Below, piece after piece: positions 10,300-21,229 of a stretch of DNA of 64,000 nt. The stretch is from Bactericera cockerelli (Eukaryota > Arthropoda > Insecta > Hemiptera > Triozidae): contig CM044963.1 of the NCBI GenBank assembly GCA_024516035.1, positions 23,988,435 through 24,052,434 of the forward strand. Direction: 5' to 3'. A model generated the notes under the pieces. It saw nothing but the letters and a program-made list of their open reading frames with translations. It had not been told where the DNA came from and did no database searches. How positions within the stretch are numbered: the first letter of the stretch is position 1; the number at the start of each line of letters is the position of its first letter. The translations under genes and the position numbers were made by a program.

Positions 10300-11145
10300 C
10301 ATGATAGGATTTGAAAAACGCAAGTAGTATTTTCTTTGTTATGTTCAATTGGCGTATCTACGTATTGTAGTTTTCTATTCATTCTGTCATTGCTAATGAA
10401 TGCTAATTAATAATAAATATTGCATAGAAATAATATGTTATTATCACTATTTTCATGTGTGAATTATTATTATTACCTTATACATATTTTATTATTCCTT
10501 TAGTATATGTACGTATTGTACGTATTCTATTAATTAGGTATGTAATTTCTGCTAATTAGTGCATTACTTCAAATTGCATTCATCAGACTTCCCCTAGTTG
10601 CATCTGGCGGGCTCGTTTCCGGACTGGCCTATTGGTTTTCAAGGATAGATCCCTCCGTCTTTGAAGGACAGACCCTCTTTCTTTGCCGGAAATATGGACC
10701 CTTTTTAAACGGAAAACTCTTTTGATGGATATTGCGTTACTTGAGTTAATTATACCAAGGTAAAATCTTCAATTTGAATAAAAATGTTGTCGTAGGTACT
10801 TTGCTATGTCAAAATAATTGTGTGTAGAGTTGTAGACAGTATGGAAAAACAAAATCATTTTTTCCAGCGGCTGTCCGATGTCTGAGGCATGGCCCTGTAT
10901 TCAATTTTCTTAACCATACTATGTAGAATGAGGCATTGCCGTACATCGTCTCGGGCCAAAACTCGGCGCCAGCGTTTCCGGCATTCTTTCTTAAACCGTT
11001 TGAGAGTTATTACTTTCGACTAACTCATGACGTACGTTTCATGACGAAGCACCGAACGAGTAGCGTTAGCAGCCTAATTTTCCTGGGAGTACATAATTCA
11101 GAGATTATTTTGGTATGCGGTACAATATTCTAGCTCCATCGGTTA
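10300..11145. other. No supported feature
   Basis: AT-rich to mixed sequence. Short phrases (CTTAACCATACT..GAGGCATTGCCGT near 10910-10950) recur diverged at 28770-28815, so part of it is an unrecognised repeat. No gene is seen. Confidence 0.4.
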
Positions 11146-11149
11146 AAAT

Positions 11150-11275
11150 CGTGAAGTTAGCACCCGACATGTTCCAACCTCTCTCCTTCTCGCCCATCAG
11201 AGGGGAAGTATACAACGGGATGGGCATTTGGGCAAGCTATAACACAAACCAGAAGCGCCTACACTTCTACAGTAG
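11150..11275 (+). repeat. SINE-G body fragment
   Basis: Contains CGCCCATCAGAGGGGAAG and CGGGATGGGCA as in 240-435 and the complete copy at 40745-41010. No tRNA head is attached. Confidence 0.55.
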
Positions 11276-11470
11276 TCTAGTAATCCAGAGGTAGCGCAAC
11301 GATCCGTTGGTTCGAATCTCACCCTGAGCATGGATTTTTCTTCATTAATTTGAGTTGGTGACCACATAATAATAATTAGACTCTGAGGGTTAGGTGGTAG
11401 AAAATGATTTGAGCATTAACGTCGCCCCATGGTTACCTTAGACTAAAGAGTGTTATGATTATAATTATTA
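11276..11470 (+). mobile_element. tRNA-derived SINE-C
   Basis: TAATCCAGAGGTAGCGCAAC and the B-box GGTTCGAATCTCACCC are followed by the family C body: TTTGAGTTGGTGACCACAT, ACTCTGAGGGTTAGGTGGTA, ATTTGAGCATTAACGTCGCC. It ends near the AGAGTGTTATG typical of the family. Confidence 0.75.
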
Positions 11471-11847
11471 CAGTATAGTTATTAGCTGCTGTTTCATTGC
11501 TACGAAATAACAAAATGAAACACTCATCTGAATTTAAAAAAAAACTTCGTAGTTTCTTTGTAAAGTTCGGACCGTTTAGTTAATTATATTGGTGATATCA
11601 TTAATGTTATTATTATTATTTTCCAAACAGCAGAAATCTCAGGATAATGTTTTTGCATTCCCAAATTCGGTGTTCCCATAGCATTCTTGCGTCCTGTTTT
11701 TTGGTAAGATTCTGGTTTGGTGTAATCGCTCGTTTTGCAGTTTGCATTTTTTGCTAATAATTTACAGGGTGACACATTTCAAATTTTTTGACACCTCGAA
11801 ATAAAGAATTTTGTGTGTGTGTATGTATGTAGGCTTTTTTTAACCAA

Positions 11848-12030
11848 TACTGTACAGTTCTCATTCTGCCACTGAAATTAAGCAAATTCCAGCATGGTTA
11901 TCACTTGAATGGGTGACCATTTAAATTCGAATCCTCGTCATGCTAGCTCTTCCTGGCCCCACTCAGACTAGGTGAGGTTAATTTACGTAGCTTGCATGTG
12001 AGTTTCCAGCGCATTGAAGGTAAAACCCCT
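11848..12030 (+). mobile_element. 5S-derived SINE, diverged
   Basis: Carries the 5S-like CACTGAAATTAAGC core, the C-box-like GAATGGGTGACCATTTAAA and the shared body (GGCCCCACTCAGAC, GTGAGGTTAATTTACG, GAGTTTCC). It retains the C-box, unlike the old subfamily. The terminal-like CAGGGTGACAC at 11765, just upstream, is a lone DNA-transposon end. Confidence 0.75.
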
Positions 12031-12085
12031 AATATTATAACTTTGAAAAAAATTTAAGAACTACTTCAATGTTTAATGCTTCTTG

Positions 12086-12298
12086 TCAACGTCAATGGCG
12101 CTTTGAATGCACCGGTTCTCGTAAGATCACCGAAGTTGAGCAACGTCCAGCTAGGTGAAGACTTCGTGATGCTGCCATTCCGGCCCCAGTCAAGCTGGCT
12201 GAGGTAAATGTGGGTATCACGTTTGTGAATTTCCTGCGAATGGAGGGTAACACCCCCGTTTGGATATGACCATGCCGTGGAAAGCGAAAAAAAAAATG
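12086..12298 (+). mobile_element. 5S-derived SINE, older subfamily
   Basis: CGTCAATGGCGCTTTGAATG, ACCGGTTCTCGTAAGATCAC and GAAGTTGAGCAACGTCCAGC match the 5S rRNA internal promoter region. After GAAGACTTCGTGATGCTG it jumps straight to the body, without the C-box. It ends in a short A run. Confidence 0.8.
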
Positions 12299-12539
12299 TT
12301 TTCTGTCCCTCTTCAGTGTCCATCCTGTATACTTGCAACACAACTACAACCGATTTAGAGTTATTATCAGTCGTCTTGGACGCGGGCAACTAAGTGTCGG
12401 AACATATATCGGACTTGTCCTGAATTGTTTGCCGTGCTACCACTTAGGAGGTCCTTTCTGTCAAAACCATTAGTGGCGGATCATCAGGCGATACCCGATG
12501 TGTCATCCGGGCCGTCTGAGTGGAGGTCATGAAATAATA

Positions 12540-12782
12540 ATGATAATTTCGCCTTGTTTAGACTGCTCGATTAGGACTAATGAGTCCCATGATTCCAGCA
12601 GTAAGACTGAGACGTAAAATAAAATACATCTATAAAAATTTGTAAAAAAAAGCCTAAGACGTATTATTATGTGGTTCTAATTCCGAATGGGACGATATTT
12701 TGTTATGTCCCGTCTGGGTTTCGAACCCGTGACCTCTCGACTACCAGTCAGACGCCTTGACCACTAAGCAACCGGGACTGAA
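12540..12782 (-). mobile_element. tRNA-derived SINE-D
   Basis: The minus strand begins CAGTCCCGGTTGCTTAGTGG (A-box) with the B-box GGTTCGAAACCCAG and ends in the AATCGAGCAGTCTAAAC-like tail of family D (compare 27115-27325 and 41092-41303). Confidence 0.75.
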
Positions 12783-13079
12783 TTGGTGGTTGGTTAAACT
12801 GGTGGACTGATATTTTCCTTATTCCGTATCCATAAGAACGTTCAAATAGTCAGATACTTACCTAACTCAAAGTGGAAGAGTTACCACACCACTGGTTCAT
12901 AACAATTGTTGGTTTATAACAATTTAGAGGCTAAACTGAAAAAAAAAACAAACCAAAAAAAAAGTGTTTTGTCATATTTAATCAGTTATACGTATTATGG
13001 TAATGAAATAGAATCAATGTGAAAGGAGTCTAGACTAGATCTGGGAGTTTAGATTTGGGCGTCAAAATAACAAAACAAA

Positions 13080-13262
13080 GGGTTGGGTGGAAGAGATTGC
13101 CAAAGGCAATAACCCCACCCTTTGGTTAGGACAAGTGCAATGTTTTTTTTCTCTATATTTTTTTGGTTTTTACTTCTTCTTATATTGTATATTAATTTGT
13201 AATTAACTGTTTGTATATAATATGTACCTACTTATTTAATAGAGTGTTAAATAATAATAATA
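13080..13262 (+). repeat. Repeat E (GGGTTGGGTGGAAGAGATTG)
   Basis: Opens with GGTTGGGTGGAAGAGATTGC, a small inverted pair around ATTGCC/GGCAAT, then CCCCACCCTTTGGTTAGGAC, and ends in a T-rich stretch and TAATAATAATAA. About 11 copies occur in the window. Several carry AATAAAG near the 3' end. I do not recognise the family. Confidence 0.7.
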
Positions 13263-13263
13263 A

Positions 13264-13400
13264 GCAGGAAAATATTACCGGTACCTTGAAATCCTGTATA
13301 GAAGTTATTTGCTTAAAAAAAGAGAGAGAAAAAGAAACAAAAAAGCAATTTATTGTATAAACAGGAAAATATTGCCGGTATTTTGAGATCCTGTTTACCC
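13264..13400. repeat. Paired short imperfect palindromes
   Basis: CAGGAAAATATTACCGGTA...ATCCTG at ~13266-13299 recurs as CAGGAAAATATTGCCGGTA...ATCCTG at ~13361-13394. Each is an imperfect palindrome. Function unknown. Confidence 0.4.
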
Positions 13401-13824
13401 AGGTTTTATTGTAGACTGTTGGTATATTAAGATATTGCAGCGTGCATATAATATATATGTATAAATAGGTATGTATATCTGGTTACAAGAGGTGGTACAA
13501 AAACAAAGAACAATGCTGACAATAGCGTCTGGAAGGGACAATGAATAATTTGAATAATTCACAGGCTAATTAATTGAGTTTTGTGTTTGCAAGGAGGAAG
13601 CTGAAGAAAACTGTTGGGGCAGAAAATATAATAATCAATATTATTAGCAGCATCACGTCATCATAATTTTATCATTAATATTCGCCTCTCTCAGTGACGT
13701 AGAGTTAGAAAAAGAATTCAAGGAGAAAGAAAAAAATCAAGAAAAAAGAAAAAAAATCAACCTCATAAAAAACAATATTTCTCGGAAGTAAAATAAGGGA
13801 GTTTCAACTAGCTAAAAAATGAAA

Positions 13825-13970
13825 GCCAGCCTCAATCACTGAAAGCAACGTCCAGCGAGAGAAGGACTTTAATCGGTGACCATTCAAATTGGAAGCCTCG
13901 TGATGCTGTCTATTCCCAGCCCCACTCAGGCTGGGTGAGGTTAATTCAAGTAGCTGCTTTGTGAGTTTGA
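13825..13970 (+). mobile_element. 5S-derived SINE, partial
   Basis: GCCAGCCTCAATCACTGAAA, GCAACGTCCAGCGAGA, GGTGACCATTCAAATTGGAA and the CCCCACTCAGGCTGGGTGAG body. It has an internal deletion in the head and is cut short before the GGAGGGTAA block. Confidence 0.7.
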
Positions 13971-14068
13971 GTTTAAAGGGGGAGGGGGGGGCTTGTGAGT
14001 TTAAAGGAGGGGGAGTTTCAATTTGCCTATGAAAAAATACACACGATCTTCTAGCAATCTAGCCAGTA

Positions 14069-14187
14069 GCCAGCCTCGAAGAGAAGTTGAATACACCATA
14101 CACCAGTTCTTGTTCTATCATTGAAGTTGAGTTACATTCAGGAAGGTCTCATAGATGGGTGACCATTTAAATTCGAATCCTGGCTAC

Positions 14188-14216
<29 letters not shown>
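14069..14216 (+). mobile_element. 5S-derived SINE head with long poly-A
   Basis: GCCAGCCTCGAAG...GTTGAATACACC, CATTGAAGTTGAG, GATGGGTGACCATTTAAATT and GAATCCTGGC are followed directly by ~28 A at 14189-14216. It therefore corresponds to a 5S-like unit without the 3' body. Confidence 0.65.
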
Positions 14217-14219
<3 letters not shown>

Positions 14220-14283
14220 CTAAGGGAGTTTCAATTTGCCACAGGCCATAAGATAAAAAACCAACTCAATACAAATATTTTGA

Positions 14284-16107
14284 GATGCAAATATTTTGAG
14301 GGTAGGTTCAGCCCACGGTGGACTATCATATGAGCAAAACTTGCAGTTGGGCATTTTGCTTCGTGAAAGAGTTATGGCCAAATCCCTGTTTTTCCCACAG
14401 GTCTAGAGGTCACTGGGATCGATGCACGTTTCTAAAGAAATGATAGCCAGTAAGTAATTTTTGACTTCATGTATGGATAGTCATGCATATTTCCCTTGAA
14501 ATGCAGTTGGTTGCATAAAAAAATATTGAAAGACCAGAGAGATATTTAATCATAAGTTCAATACTTTTCTAAAATTTGATTTTTCCCTGTTTTCCCTTTC
14601 GTGAATTTAAAGTACTTCTACAATTGCAATTCTGCGTATCACTAGTTAAAAAAATACCCTATTATGTTTAGTTTTATAAAAAAGAAAGCTCATTTATATT
14701 ACTTTAAAGATCATGGAACGCAGTACACACAAAGCTCAAAAAACACTTCTGAATCATGATGGAAAATTCAAAGTTGGCTGAATTTTAACAGAATTGGCGC
14801 GTAATTTGTGGTATAAATACACTGCTCTGGGATGTTTAACAGAGGGAAATTGATCATTCACAGTGGTCGGTCGGTGTGAACTTTTATGTGAATGGGGTTA
14901 CGGAATCACAGGGTTATCATGAGGAAAAATGAGAGAGGCTGCAACGAAAGCAGCAACCAGTGGTGTAATTATGGAAAAAGAATACACATGGAGAAAGACT
15001 CTGCGCTACCAACAAAAATTATGTTTTTATTTTTAGAAGTAAAAATAAAAATATCATTTTTGTGTTTATCACAATCATGATATCAAAAACATAACAAATA
15101 GTGCCGAAAATTAACCTTGGGTAAAACTCGAACATCCAACCTTAAGGTTACTATTATTATTAATACTTTATTTTTATTTTATAAACAATTGGACCAAGCT
15201 TTATTTACATTTTTTTTTTTACAATGAACATGGTAACAATTTGTGAAATAAATATAAACAAAGACTGATAAAGGGTGCTGATACAGTGATGCATGTTTGT
15301 AGTTTATTGATAAACTACAAACATGATACATTCTGCAACACAGGACATGAAATGAAAAGAACCCAAAAGAATATGTAGCGAACCAAGGGCGAGGTTTAAA
15401 GCTTGTGGCTTTCTCTTCCACCGAACAAATTGATCGCCTTGTTATTTTAACTATTAGATGTGATTGATATAGTTGGTTAATAGAACTAATTGTACTCAGA
15501 AAATTTTCATTTATAACTTGCAGTTGGCACAAAAATAGTCACACAGACCGCTTCAGGCATCGAGTGTTCTTCAAAATGCAATAGCGCCCAGATTCAAAAT
15601 TTGAAAGATGTGTTTCTCTCCTTCTGGTGCCGTTTGATAAGGCGTAATGCGTATCTCATTCGTTCCTTCACGCGTCTGAAAGAACTTTGTATTTATTGAA
15701 ACAAAATAGCAAAGGGTATTTTTTTACCTAGTGATACGCAGAATTGCAATTGTAGAAGTACTCTAAATTTACGAAAGGGAAAACAGGGAAAAATCGAATT
15801 TTAGAAACATAATGTTCTTATGTTTAAATATCTCTCTGGCCTTTCAATATTTTTTCATGCAACCAACTGCATTTCAAGGAAAATATGCATGACTATCCAT
15901 ACATGAAGTCAAAAATTACTTACTGGCTACCATTTCTTTGAAAACGTGCATCGATCTAAGTGACCTCTAGACCTGTGGGAAAAACAGGGATTTGGCCATA
16001 ACTCTTTAACGAAGCAAAATGCCCCACTGCAAGTTTCGCTCATATGATAGTCCACGGTGGGCTAAACCTACCCTCAAAATATTTGCATCTGTATACGGGA
16101 CACCCTG
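14284..16107. mobile_element. Second long-TIR DNA transposon, left tip missing
   Basis: Inverted arms of about 375 bp: 14284-14660 and 15715-16090 (for example GGTCTAGAGGTCACTGG against CCAGTGACC-type complements). The right end continues to CACCCTG at 16107 followed by TA, the same class of end as 2659. The left end lacks the matching ~17 terminal bases. No transposase is seen in the interior; 15160-15420 resembles 38240-38370, another repeat. Confidence 0.7.
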
Positions 16108-16109
16108 TA

Positions 16110-16825
16110 TTAGTAAATTATCGGAAGTAATACCTATACCTACATGATGTTCTATGTTTCAGTTGCAACACGGAACATCTTGTATAAAATTTTTGCCCCT
16201 CAGGCTAAATAGAAGAGAACAGCAAAGCAAAGAAAAACCTCTTGCGTAAGAGTTGCAATGAGTCCTAGTCAAGTGCACTTGAGAAAAATTGCATCCCCCC
16301 TCTGACAGGCTGCAGCCCACTGCACACATATTTTTAATCTTTATAAATGCGTACACATTTTCTCTGCTGTGCTGCGTTCTGTTTTTTTAATTTATATTTT
16401 CATTCGTATTTCTCTAGACTCTAGACTAGAGGGTCTAAGTGCTGATGCGTATTTCTTAGCTCTATTTCCCTTTTTGGGGGAGCTATTGATCTAAACGCAA
16501 AATCACAAGTTTTTGAGTGGAAGAGCTCACATGTGAGAACCCTGCCACTTTAAATAAACAGTCAAAAATTAATAAACAGTCAAAAAAATGGCCTTCCATT
16601 TTCACATAACCAGGGTTCCGACATGGCGACAGTATCCATAAGACGTATGCTGCCGTCTTGGGCCTGGTATCTCTATTAAAGAGATTTTTCCTCCTTCCTA
16701 TCCACAGGCCTGAAGCCCATTCTGTGTCCAAAAAAAAAAGTGCTCTCGAATACCGACTTCAGGAGAGTGATCTATAAGGCGTCGCGCAGCGGTCTTGTTT
16801 TACACTGCGCAACTAATAAAATCAA
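16110..16825. other. No supported feature
   Basis: Mixed intergenic sequence. The minus-strand open frames here (65 and 82 codons) show no domain, signal or splice context that I can support. Confidence 0.4.
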
Positions 16826-16828
16826 TCC

Positions 16829-16970
16829 GCGATTTTTGCCAGCGTCACCTAACGTGGTTCAGATTCAACCCAAGGTTTGGATTTTTACTCATTTGAGTAT
16901 ATACCCACAGAGTTAATAAGACTCCGAGGGTTAGGTGGTACAATTATATTGAGCACTAACTTAAAGAGTA
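16829..16970 (+). repeat. SINE-C remnant
   Basis: The body phrase ATTTGAGTATATACC...ACTCCGAGGGTTAGGTGGTA...TTGAGCACTAAC matches the 3' half of family C. The head is degraded. Confidence 0.5.
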
Positions 16971-17165
16971 TCAGTAGCCCATTCCAGAAACACTTTTCAC
17001 TCTCCAAATTCCCGAATCTCCGCTTCAACCGTCACACAATGGTTATTGCGTTCAAATTAACCAATCAGAGTGCTTTGTGTGACAGTTAAAAGGGGGATTT
17101 GGAGAGTAGAAATTGTTTCTGGAACGGGCCACAGGTTTATTATTATATGTCACACGAAACTGGCT

Positions 17166-17440
17166 TTACCAAAATTCCCCGCGCTCGGGACTCGAACCAT
17201 CGACCTCTCGGTCACAATTATCTTACACCTCCAAGAGGTGCAAGATAATTCCAACTCTCACGAAAAAAGTGATCATACTTGTGTTAATCACTCTCGTAAT
17301 GTCACAACTACTCAAACTCACGCTGTTAAATTTTCATCAAAATTGGAACTCGAACCACCGACCTTTAGGTTACAAGTCCACCGCAATAACCCCGCCCTTT
17401 AGGTAGGACATTTCAGGATTAAGCTACTGAGGTCGGCTCC
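17166..17440 (-). mobile_element. Two overlapping SINE-B remnants with an E fragment
   Basis: A reverse B-box at ~17188 (GGGACTCGAACCATCGACC) and another at ~17347 (GGAACTCGAACCACCGACC), the latter with GTTAATCACTCTCGTAATG upstream. A short piece of repeat E (CCCCGCCCTTTAGGTAGGAC) is spliced in at 17390-17410 before CTACTGAGGTCGG. Confidence 0.6.
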
Positions 17441-17618
17441 AACTCTAATGAACGTCTTAATTTCCTTTCCAGCGCATTATTTTATAAAAGGTATATTATT
17501 TATCAAGGTATTAAAGAAATTAGTAGTGTATAAAGTTACAATAAAATTATTAGGTATTTAGTTAGTTTATGTAGGTATTTAAGAATTATATAGAGGAATA
17601 GTTTTCTACCTTGAGACC

Positions 17619-17751
17619 ATGGAGGTAAAAATCAATGGCTCTGCGGCAGAATTGAAGATTGTACCTCGCCGTGACGGCATTGTTATGACCTTAACAGGCT
17701 CGGTTTTGAAAGGGGGTAAATGGGGGAGATTTTTTGTGAATATTACGCCAG
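17619..17751 (+). CDS. Candidate first coding exon of an unknown protein
   Basis: An ATG in a strong context (GACCATGG) opens 44 codons plus one base and ends at CCAG|GTATGT, a good arthropod 5' splice site. If unspliced it would stop after 48 codons. The predicted peptide begins MEVKINGSAAELKIVPRR, has no signal peptide, contains GGKWGRFFVNI and looks like a beta-rich N-terminus. Base composition is more coding-like (balanced G/C) than the flanks. I do not recognise the family and found no clear partner exon before 34 kb, so this may be a real exon, a stray exon or chance. Confidence 0.35.
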
Positions 17752-17914
17752 GTATGTTTTGATTTAGTTACCTAATAATTGATTTTTTTTTCAGGATAAC
17801 TTTATTAATTACATTTCCACAACTTAAGTTGTAGTTTTATTTCACAAACACAGGAGATATATAACACAGGACAGAATTGATGAAACATAAGTAGGTAATA
17901 AATTTAAACGAACG

Positions 17915-18062
17915 GGGATTTTTTTTTATTTTTTTTTTAAGCTTTATTAGGAGGACAAACAGGCAACAGTATAAAAATAAGAAAAGAGTGAAGAAAGAAG
18001 AACAAACAAATGACAAAACAAATAAGTAAAAAAGGAGGCTAATGCCAGCAAGCGCCCAACAG
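17915..18062 (-). repeat. Repeat E, inverted
   Basis: AAGCTTTATTAGGAGGACAA is the inverse of the AATAAAGCTT 3' end at 34658-34668. It is followed by an A-rich middle and GCTAATGCCAGC in place of the usual ATTGCC hairpin. Confidence 0.6.
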
Positions 18063-18069
18063 AGGTGGA

Positions 18070-18860
18070 TGGAGGAATCTTACAAAAAAAAAGGATAAGT
18101 AGGCGGCCACATCGAGGACCCTAGGCCTGCACTCGATCTAGACCCTCGACCCTAGACCCTGGTACCTAGAGCTTGATGAAGACGATATTTGGGACTCCGT
18201 TCTGGCCGCTTACATTTTTTAATAACGTGGTTAGATTATTTTACGTGGTACAGGCTCTACTCCAGGGTCCAGGGTATAGGCCTCCGTTGTGTTGGCGCAC
18301 ATTAAGAAGCAAAACATTTTTTTTCCTTTAACATCAGATTCTAATGAACAGAATTAGTGCAAGACAAAATTTAACCGTCTGAAAAAACTGACAAACCTCA
18401 CCCAGCCTGGGTTGGGTGGGTGTAAAGAAAAGTGAAAAGGTATCTCCCACCAATAATTCCTAACTTTCCCAAGCGTAACATCTGAATTGCTTGACTTCAG
18501 TAAAAAAAGTTACCTAAAATAGATACCTATTAATTCCTAAAATAGATAAAGAGCTAACAAATTTTTTCTAATATTAGAAACCGGAAGTTTGTATTGCGTC
18601 CATTTTTGTTTAAAATAATAGTATTTCTTTGTTTCGATTTTTTTTCTACATCTTTTTTTTTCAGCTCTAATTATTGCACTATGAAATAATAATGAAAATT
18701 CTAAATTGGCTGGGCCAAATTAACGGACCTCTAAGGGATCTCTTCTGTGGACACCCTTGTTGGGGCCACCCCTGATCGCCCAAGGTAAAGTCCAGTCAGG
18801 CATAGTCATCAACGACCACCGCGGTGGCACTGAGCTGCCTCGGTAATGTGCATGTGCCAC
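18070..18860. other. No gene; degraded repeats
   Basis: CGAGGACCCT...CCTGCACT...GAAGACGAT near 18110-18190 recurs diverged near 29590-29670 (GAGGACCCTGGGGC...GTAGATGATATTC), so it is an unrecognised interspersed repeat. No supported gene. Confidence 0.4.
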
Positions 18861-18889
18861 GCTATGCCTCTGCCGGCGGCACCCATTGG

Positions 18890-19325
18890 CTGGGGTGGGG
18901 GAAGGAAACCCCGCCCCCTCTCATCGTAGTGAGAGTGAGAGGAGGGCACCGCCCCCCTCTAATCTTATTGAAGGGGGTGGGATGGAATCCCCTCCCCCTC
19001 TCATCGTAGTGAGAGGAGGGCACCGCTCCCCTCTAATCTTAGTGCAGGGGATGGGGGAAGGAAACCCCTCCCCCTCTCATCGTAGTGAGAGTGAGAGGAG
19101 GACACTGCTCCCCTCTAATCTTAGTGAAAGGGGTGGAAGGGAAACTCCTCCTCCTCTCATCGTAGTGAGAGTGAGAGGAGGGCACCGCTCCCGCTCCCCT
19201 CTAATCTTAGTGAAGGGGGGGGGGGGAGGGAAACACCACCCCTCCTCTTCTTAGTGCTAAAGGGGAAAACCTTACCCCCTCTCATTGTAGTGAGAGTGAG
19301 AGGAGGACACCGCTTCCTCTAATTT
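18890..19325. repeat. Minisatellite, ~85-bp purine/pyrimidine-biased unit
   Basis: Five to six units built from CCCTCTCATCGTAGTGAGAG, AGGAGGGCACCGCTCCCCTC and TAATCTTAGTGAAGGGG, with variable G/C runs. The 122-codon open frame through it is low-complexity and not a gene. Confidence 0.9.
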
Positions 19326-19331
19326 TTTTTA

Positions 19332-19440
19332 GTGCTCTGGTAGTCAAGTGGTTAATGCGCTAGTCTGGTAATCCAGGTAGCGTAAGGATCCGTTGGTTCG
19401 AATCCCACTCAGTGCATGTACGGTAATCGGTAGTAATTTG
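19332..19440 (+). mobile_element. tRNA-derived SINE-C head
   Basis: GGTAGTCAAGTGGTTAATGC (A-box), AGTCTGGTAATCCAGGTAGC and the B-box GGTTCGAATCCCAC, ending GTGCATG. The body is lost soon after. This head is nearly the same as at 34911. Confidence 0.7.
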
Positions 19441-19789
19441 ACCTTCTTTTAAAATGGGGGCCATTTTAAGTGCCGGCCCCCATGTCGGGGCCAGGGGGCC
19501 AACTTCCTTTTTTTAAATATACGAACCTCCACCTTTCGATACATTTTTTGGAAATCTCTTTAAATACGAAATACTTTGGTGCTCTCATCATAGTGAGGAA
19601 AGCAAACCCAAACCTTCCGTCATCTTGATCTTAGCGTCAAATTATGAAACAGGATTGAATATAGTTTCCCTCCCTCCACTCCTTTCATAATTTGCTTTGT
19701 ATCTCCTCCCTCTTTTCATAGTCGCTCTCTTCACACTGCCTCTACTCTATTTTTTTTGTATTCCTTTCTGCTGTGTTTTTCCGACCTCC

Positions 19790-20170
19790 TCCATTTTGTA
19801 TCCCTTTCAAATCTCCTTCTCTAGGCTCCTCCCCCTCTAGAAAGTTATCCCCCTCCATTTAGTATCGCATTTATTTCCCCTCCTCTAGAAAGTTACCCCG
19901 CTCCATTTTGTATCGCATTTATTTCTCCTTCTTTAGGCTCCTCCCCCTCTAGAAAGTTACCCCGCTCTATTTAGTATCCCATTTATTTATCCTTCTCTAG
20001 GGTCCTCCCCCTCCAGAAAGTTACCCCGCTCCATTTAGTATCCCATTTATTTCTCCTTCTCTAGGCTCCTCCCCCTCTAGAAAGTTACCCCGCTCCATTT
20101 AGTATCCCATTTATTTCTCCTTCTCTAGGCTCCTCCTCCTCTGAAAAGTTATCCCGCTTCTTTCAGAATT
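19790..20170. repeat. Minisatellite, ~60-bp pyrimidine-rich unit
   Basis: About six units: CCATTTAGTATCCCATTTAT, TTCTCCTTCTCTAGGCTCC, TCCCCCTCTAGAAAGTTACC, CCGCT. It is followed by a pure CTT/CTC tract at 20385-20480 that creates false Ser/Leu or Arg/Lys open frames. Confidence 0.9.
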
Positions 20171-20179
20171 TCCTTCGTG

Positions 20180-20960
20180 TGACTGCCTCCTCTCCTCAAA
20201 CACTACAAAATTCGAGAGTTTCCTCGAATGACGGAAAAAGTTTCCTCCCGTCTCCCTATAAAGTTTCCCCCCCCCCTCTCCGCCATTTTCTTTTCAAGGT
20301 CGAACAAAGTTTCGCCACTTCCTGTTTGAGTAACACGTCCACTCTTCCGGCAGTTCTGCTCAAATTACATGTTTCCAGACCTTTTTCTCCTCCTCCTCCT
20401 TCTTTTTCTTCTTATTGTTCTTCTTCTTCTTTTTTCTCTTATTCTTCTTCTTCTCCTTTTTCCTCTGCTTCTCCATCTCCCTGTTCTTCCATCTCTTCTT
20501 CCTGGTCTTGTGTTCCGGTGGATTTTCTCGAAACAAGCTTTTATAGACCTTGATACCAAAGGCGAATTTCTCTCCCCTCGCTTTTTCATTCGCCTTTGCC
20601 TGCCTTTTCTCCTATACAAACTTAATGAGTCAATATACTGCAGTTCTCATTAGAGCGCTCAGTGTTTCGATCATGGAGAAATAAGCAGTGGAGAACTTGT
20701 AAGGCCTCAAACCTGTTCCGTAAAATCGGCCATTTTTGTTAGTTTCAAAACAGAGGAAATCACAACAGTAACAAAATATTTTTTCTTCTTTAAGATCTAC
20801 TAAAGCGAGTTTGACAAATATAATAACTTTTTTTTTAATATTTTTTTTACATTCATTTGTATACCTTCAAAAGAATAGTCATATTGGATAGTTTGTTATG
20901 TGACAGATTTATTAGCCTGAAGATATACGTTATGACGTCTCCATTACATACTCGTATTTC
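20180..20960. other. Pyrimidine-rich low-complexity DNA, no gene
   Basis: CTT/CTC-rich tract (20385-20510) and unremarkable flanks. The 94-124 codon open frames are compositional. Confidence 0.6.
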
Positions 20961-21006
20961 TCCTAGATACTCGCTTACCATGCAAAAGGTCCAGGGTTCG
21001 GACCAC

Positions 21007-21224
21007 AATAATTGATGCTTTTTTAAATGTCTCTTTCAATGCATTCTAATCTATTTTTTTTTTTCTTCACTTTCACAACTTCTTCTATCATTGTTCTTGA
21101 AAGTGGAGCTAACTAAATTGTTAGCTCCACTTATTAGAGCAATGAGAGAAGAAGTTGTGAAAGTGAAGAAAAAAGTAGATTAGAATGCATCAAAAAAGAC
21201 TTTTATAAAAGCATCCATTATTGA
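21007..21224. repeat. Long foldback hairpin
   Basis: Arms of roughly 95-100 bp around the centre AGCTAACTAAATTGTTAGCT (~21112). Examples are CATTCTAATCTA against TAGATTAGAATG and CACTTTCACAACTTCTTC against GAAGAAGTTGTGAAAGTG. No flanking duplication was resolved. Confidence 0.85.
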
Positions 21225-21229
21225 AAAAT

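Noticed and set aside
15179..15532. 117-codon minus-strand frame in the second long-TIR element
   Set aside because: Overlaps a repeat shared with 38240-38370, has no transposase motif (no DDE, no HTH), and is Cys/Tyr/Ser-rich by composition.
18886..19254. 122-codon Pro/Arg/Gly-rich open frame
   Set aside because: It follows the ~85-bp minisatellite unit; no start context and no homologous motif.
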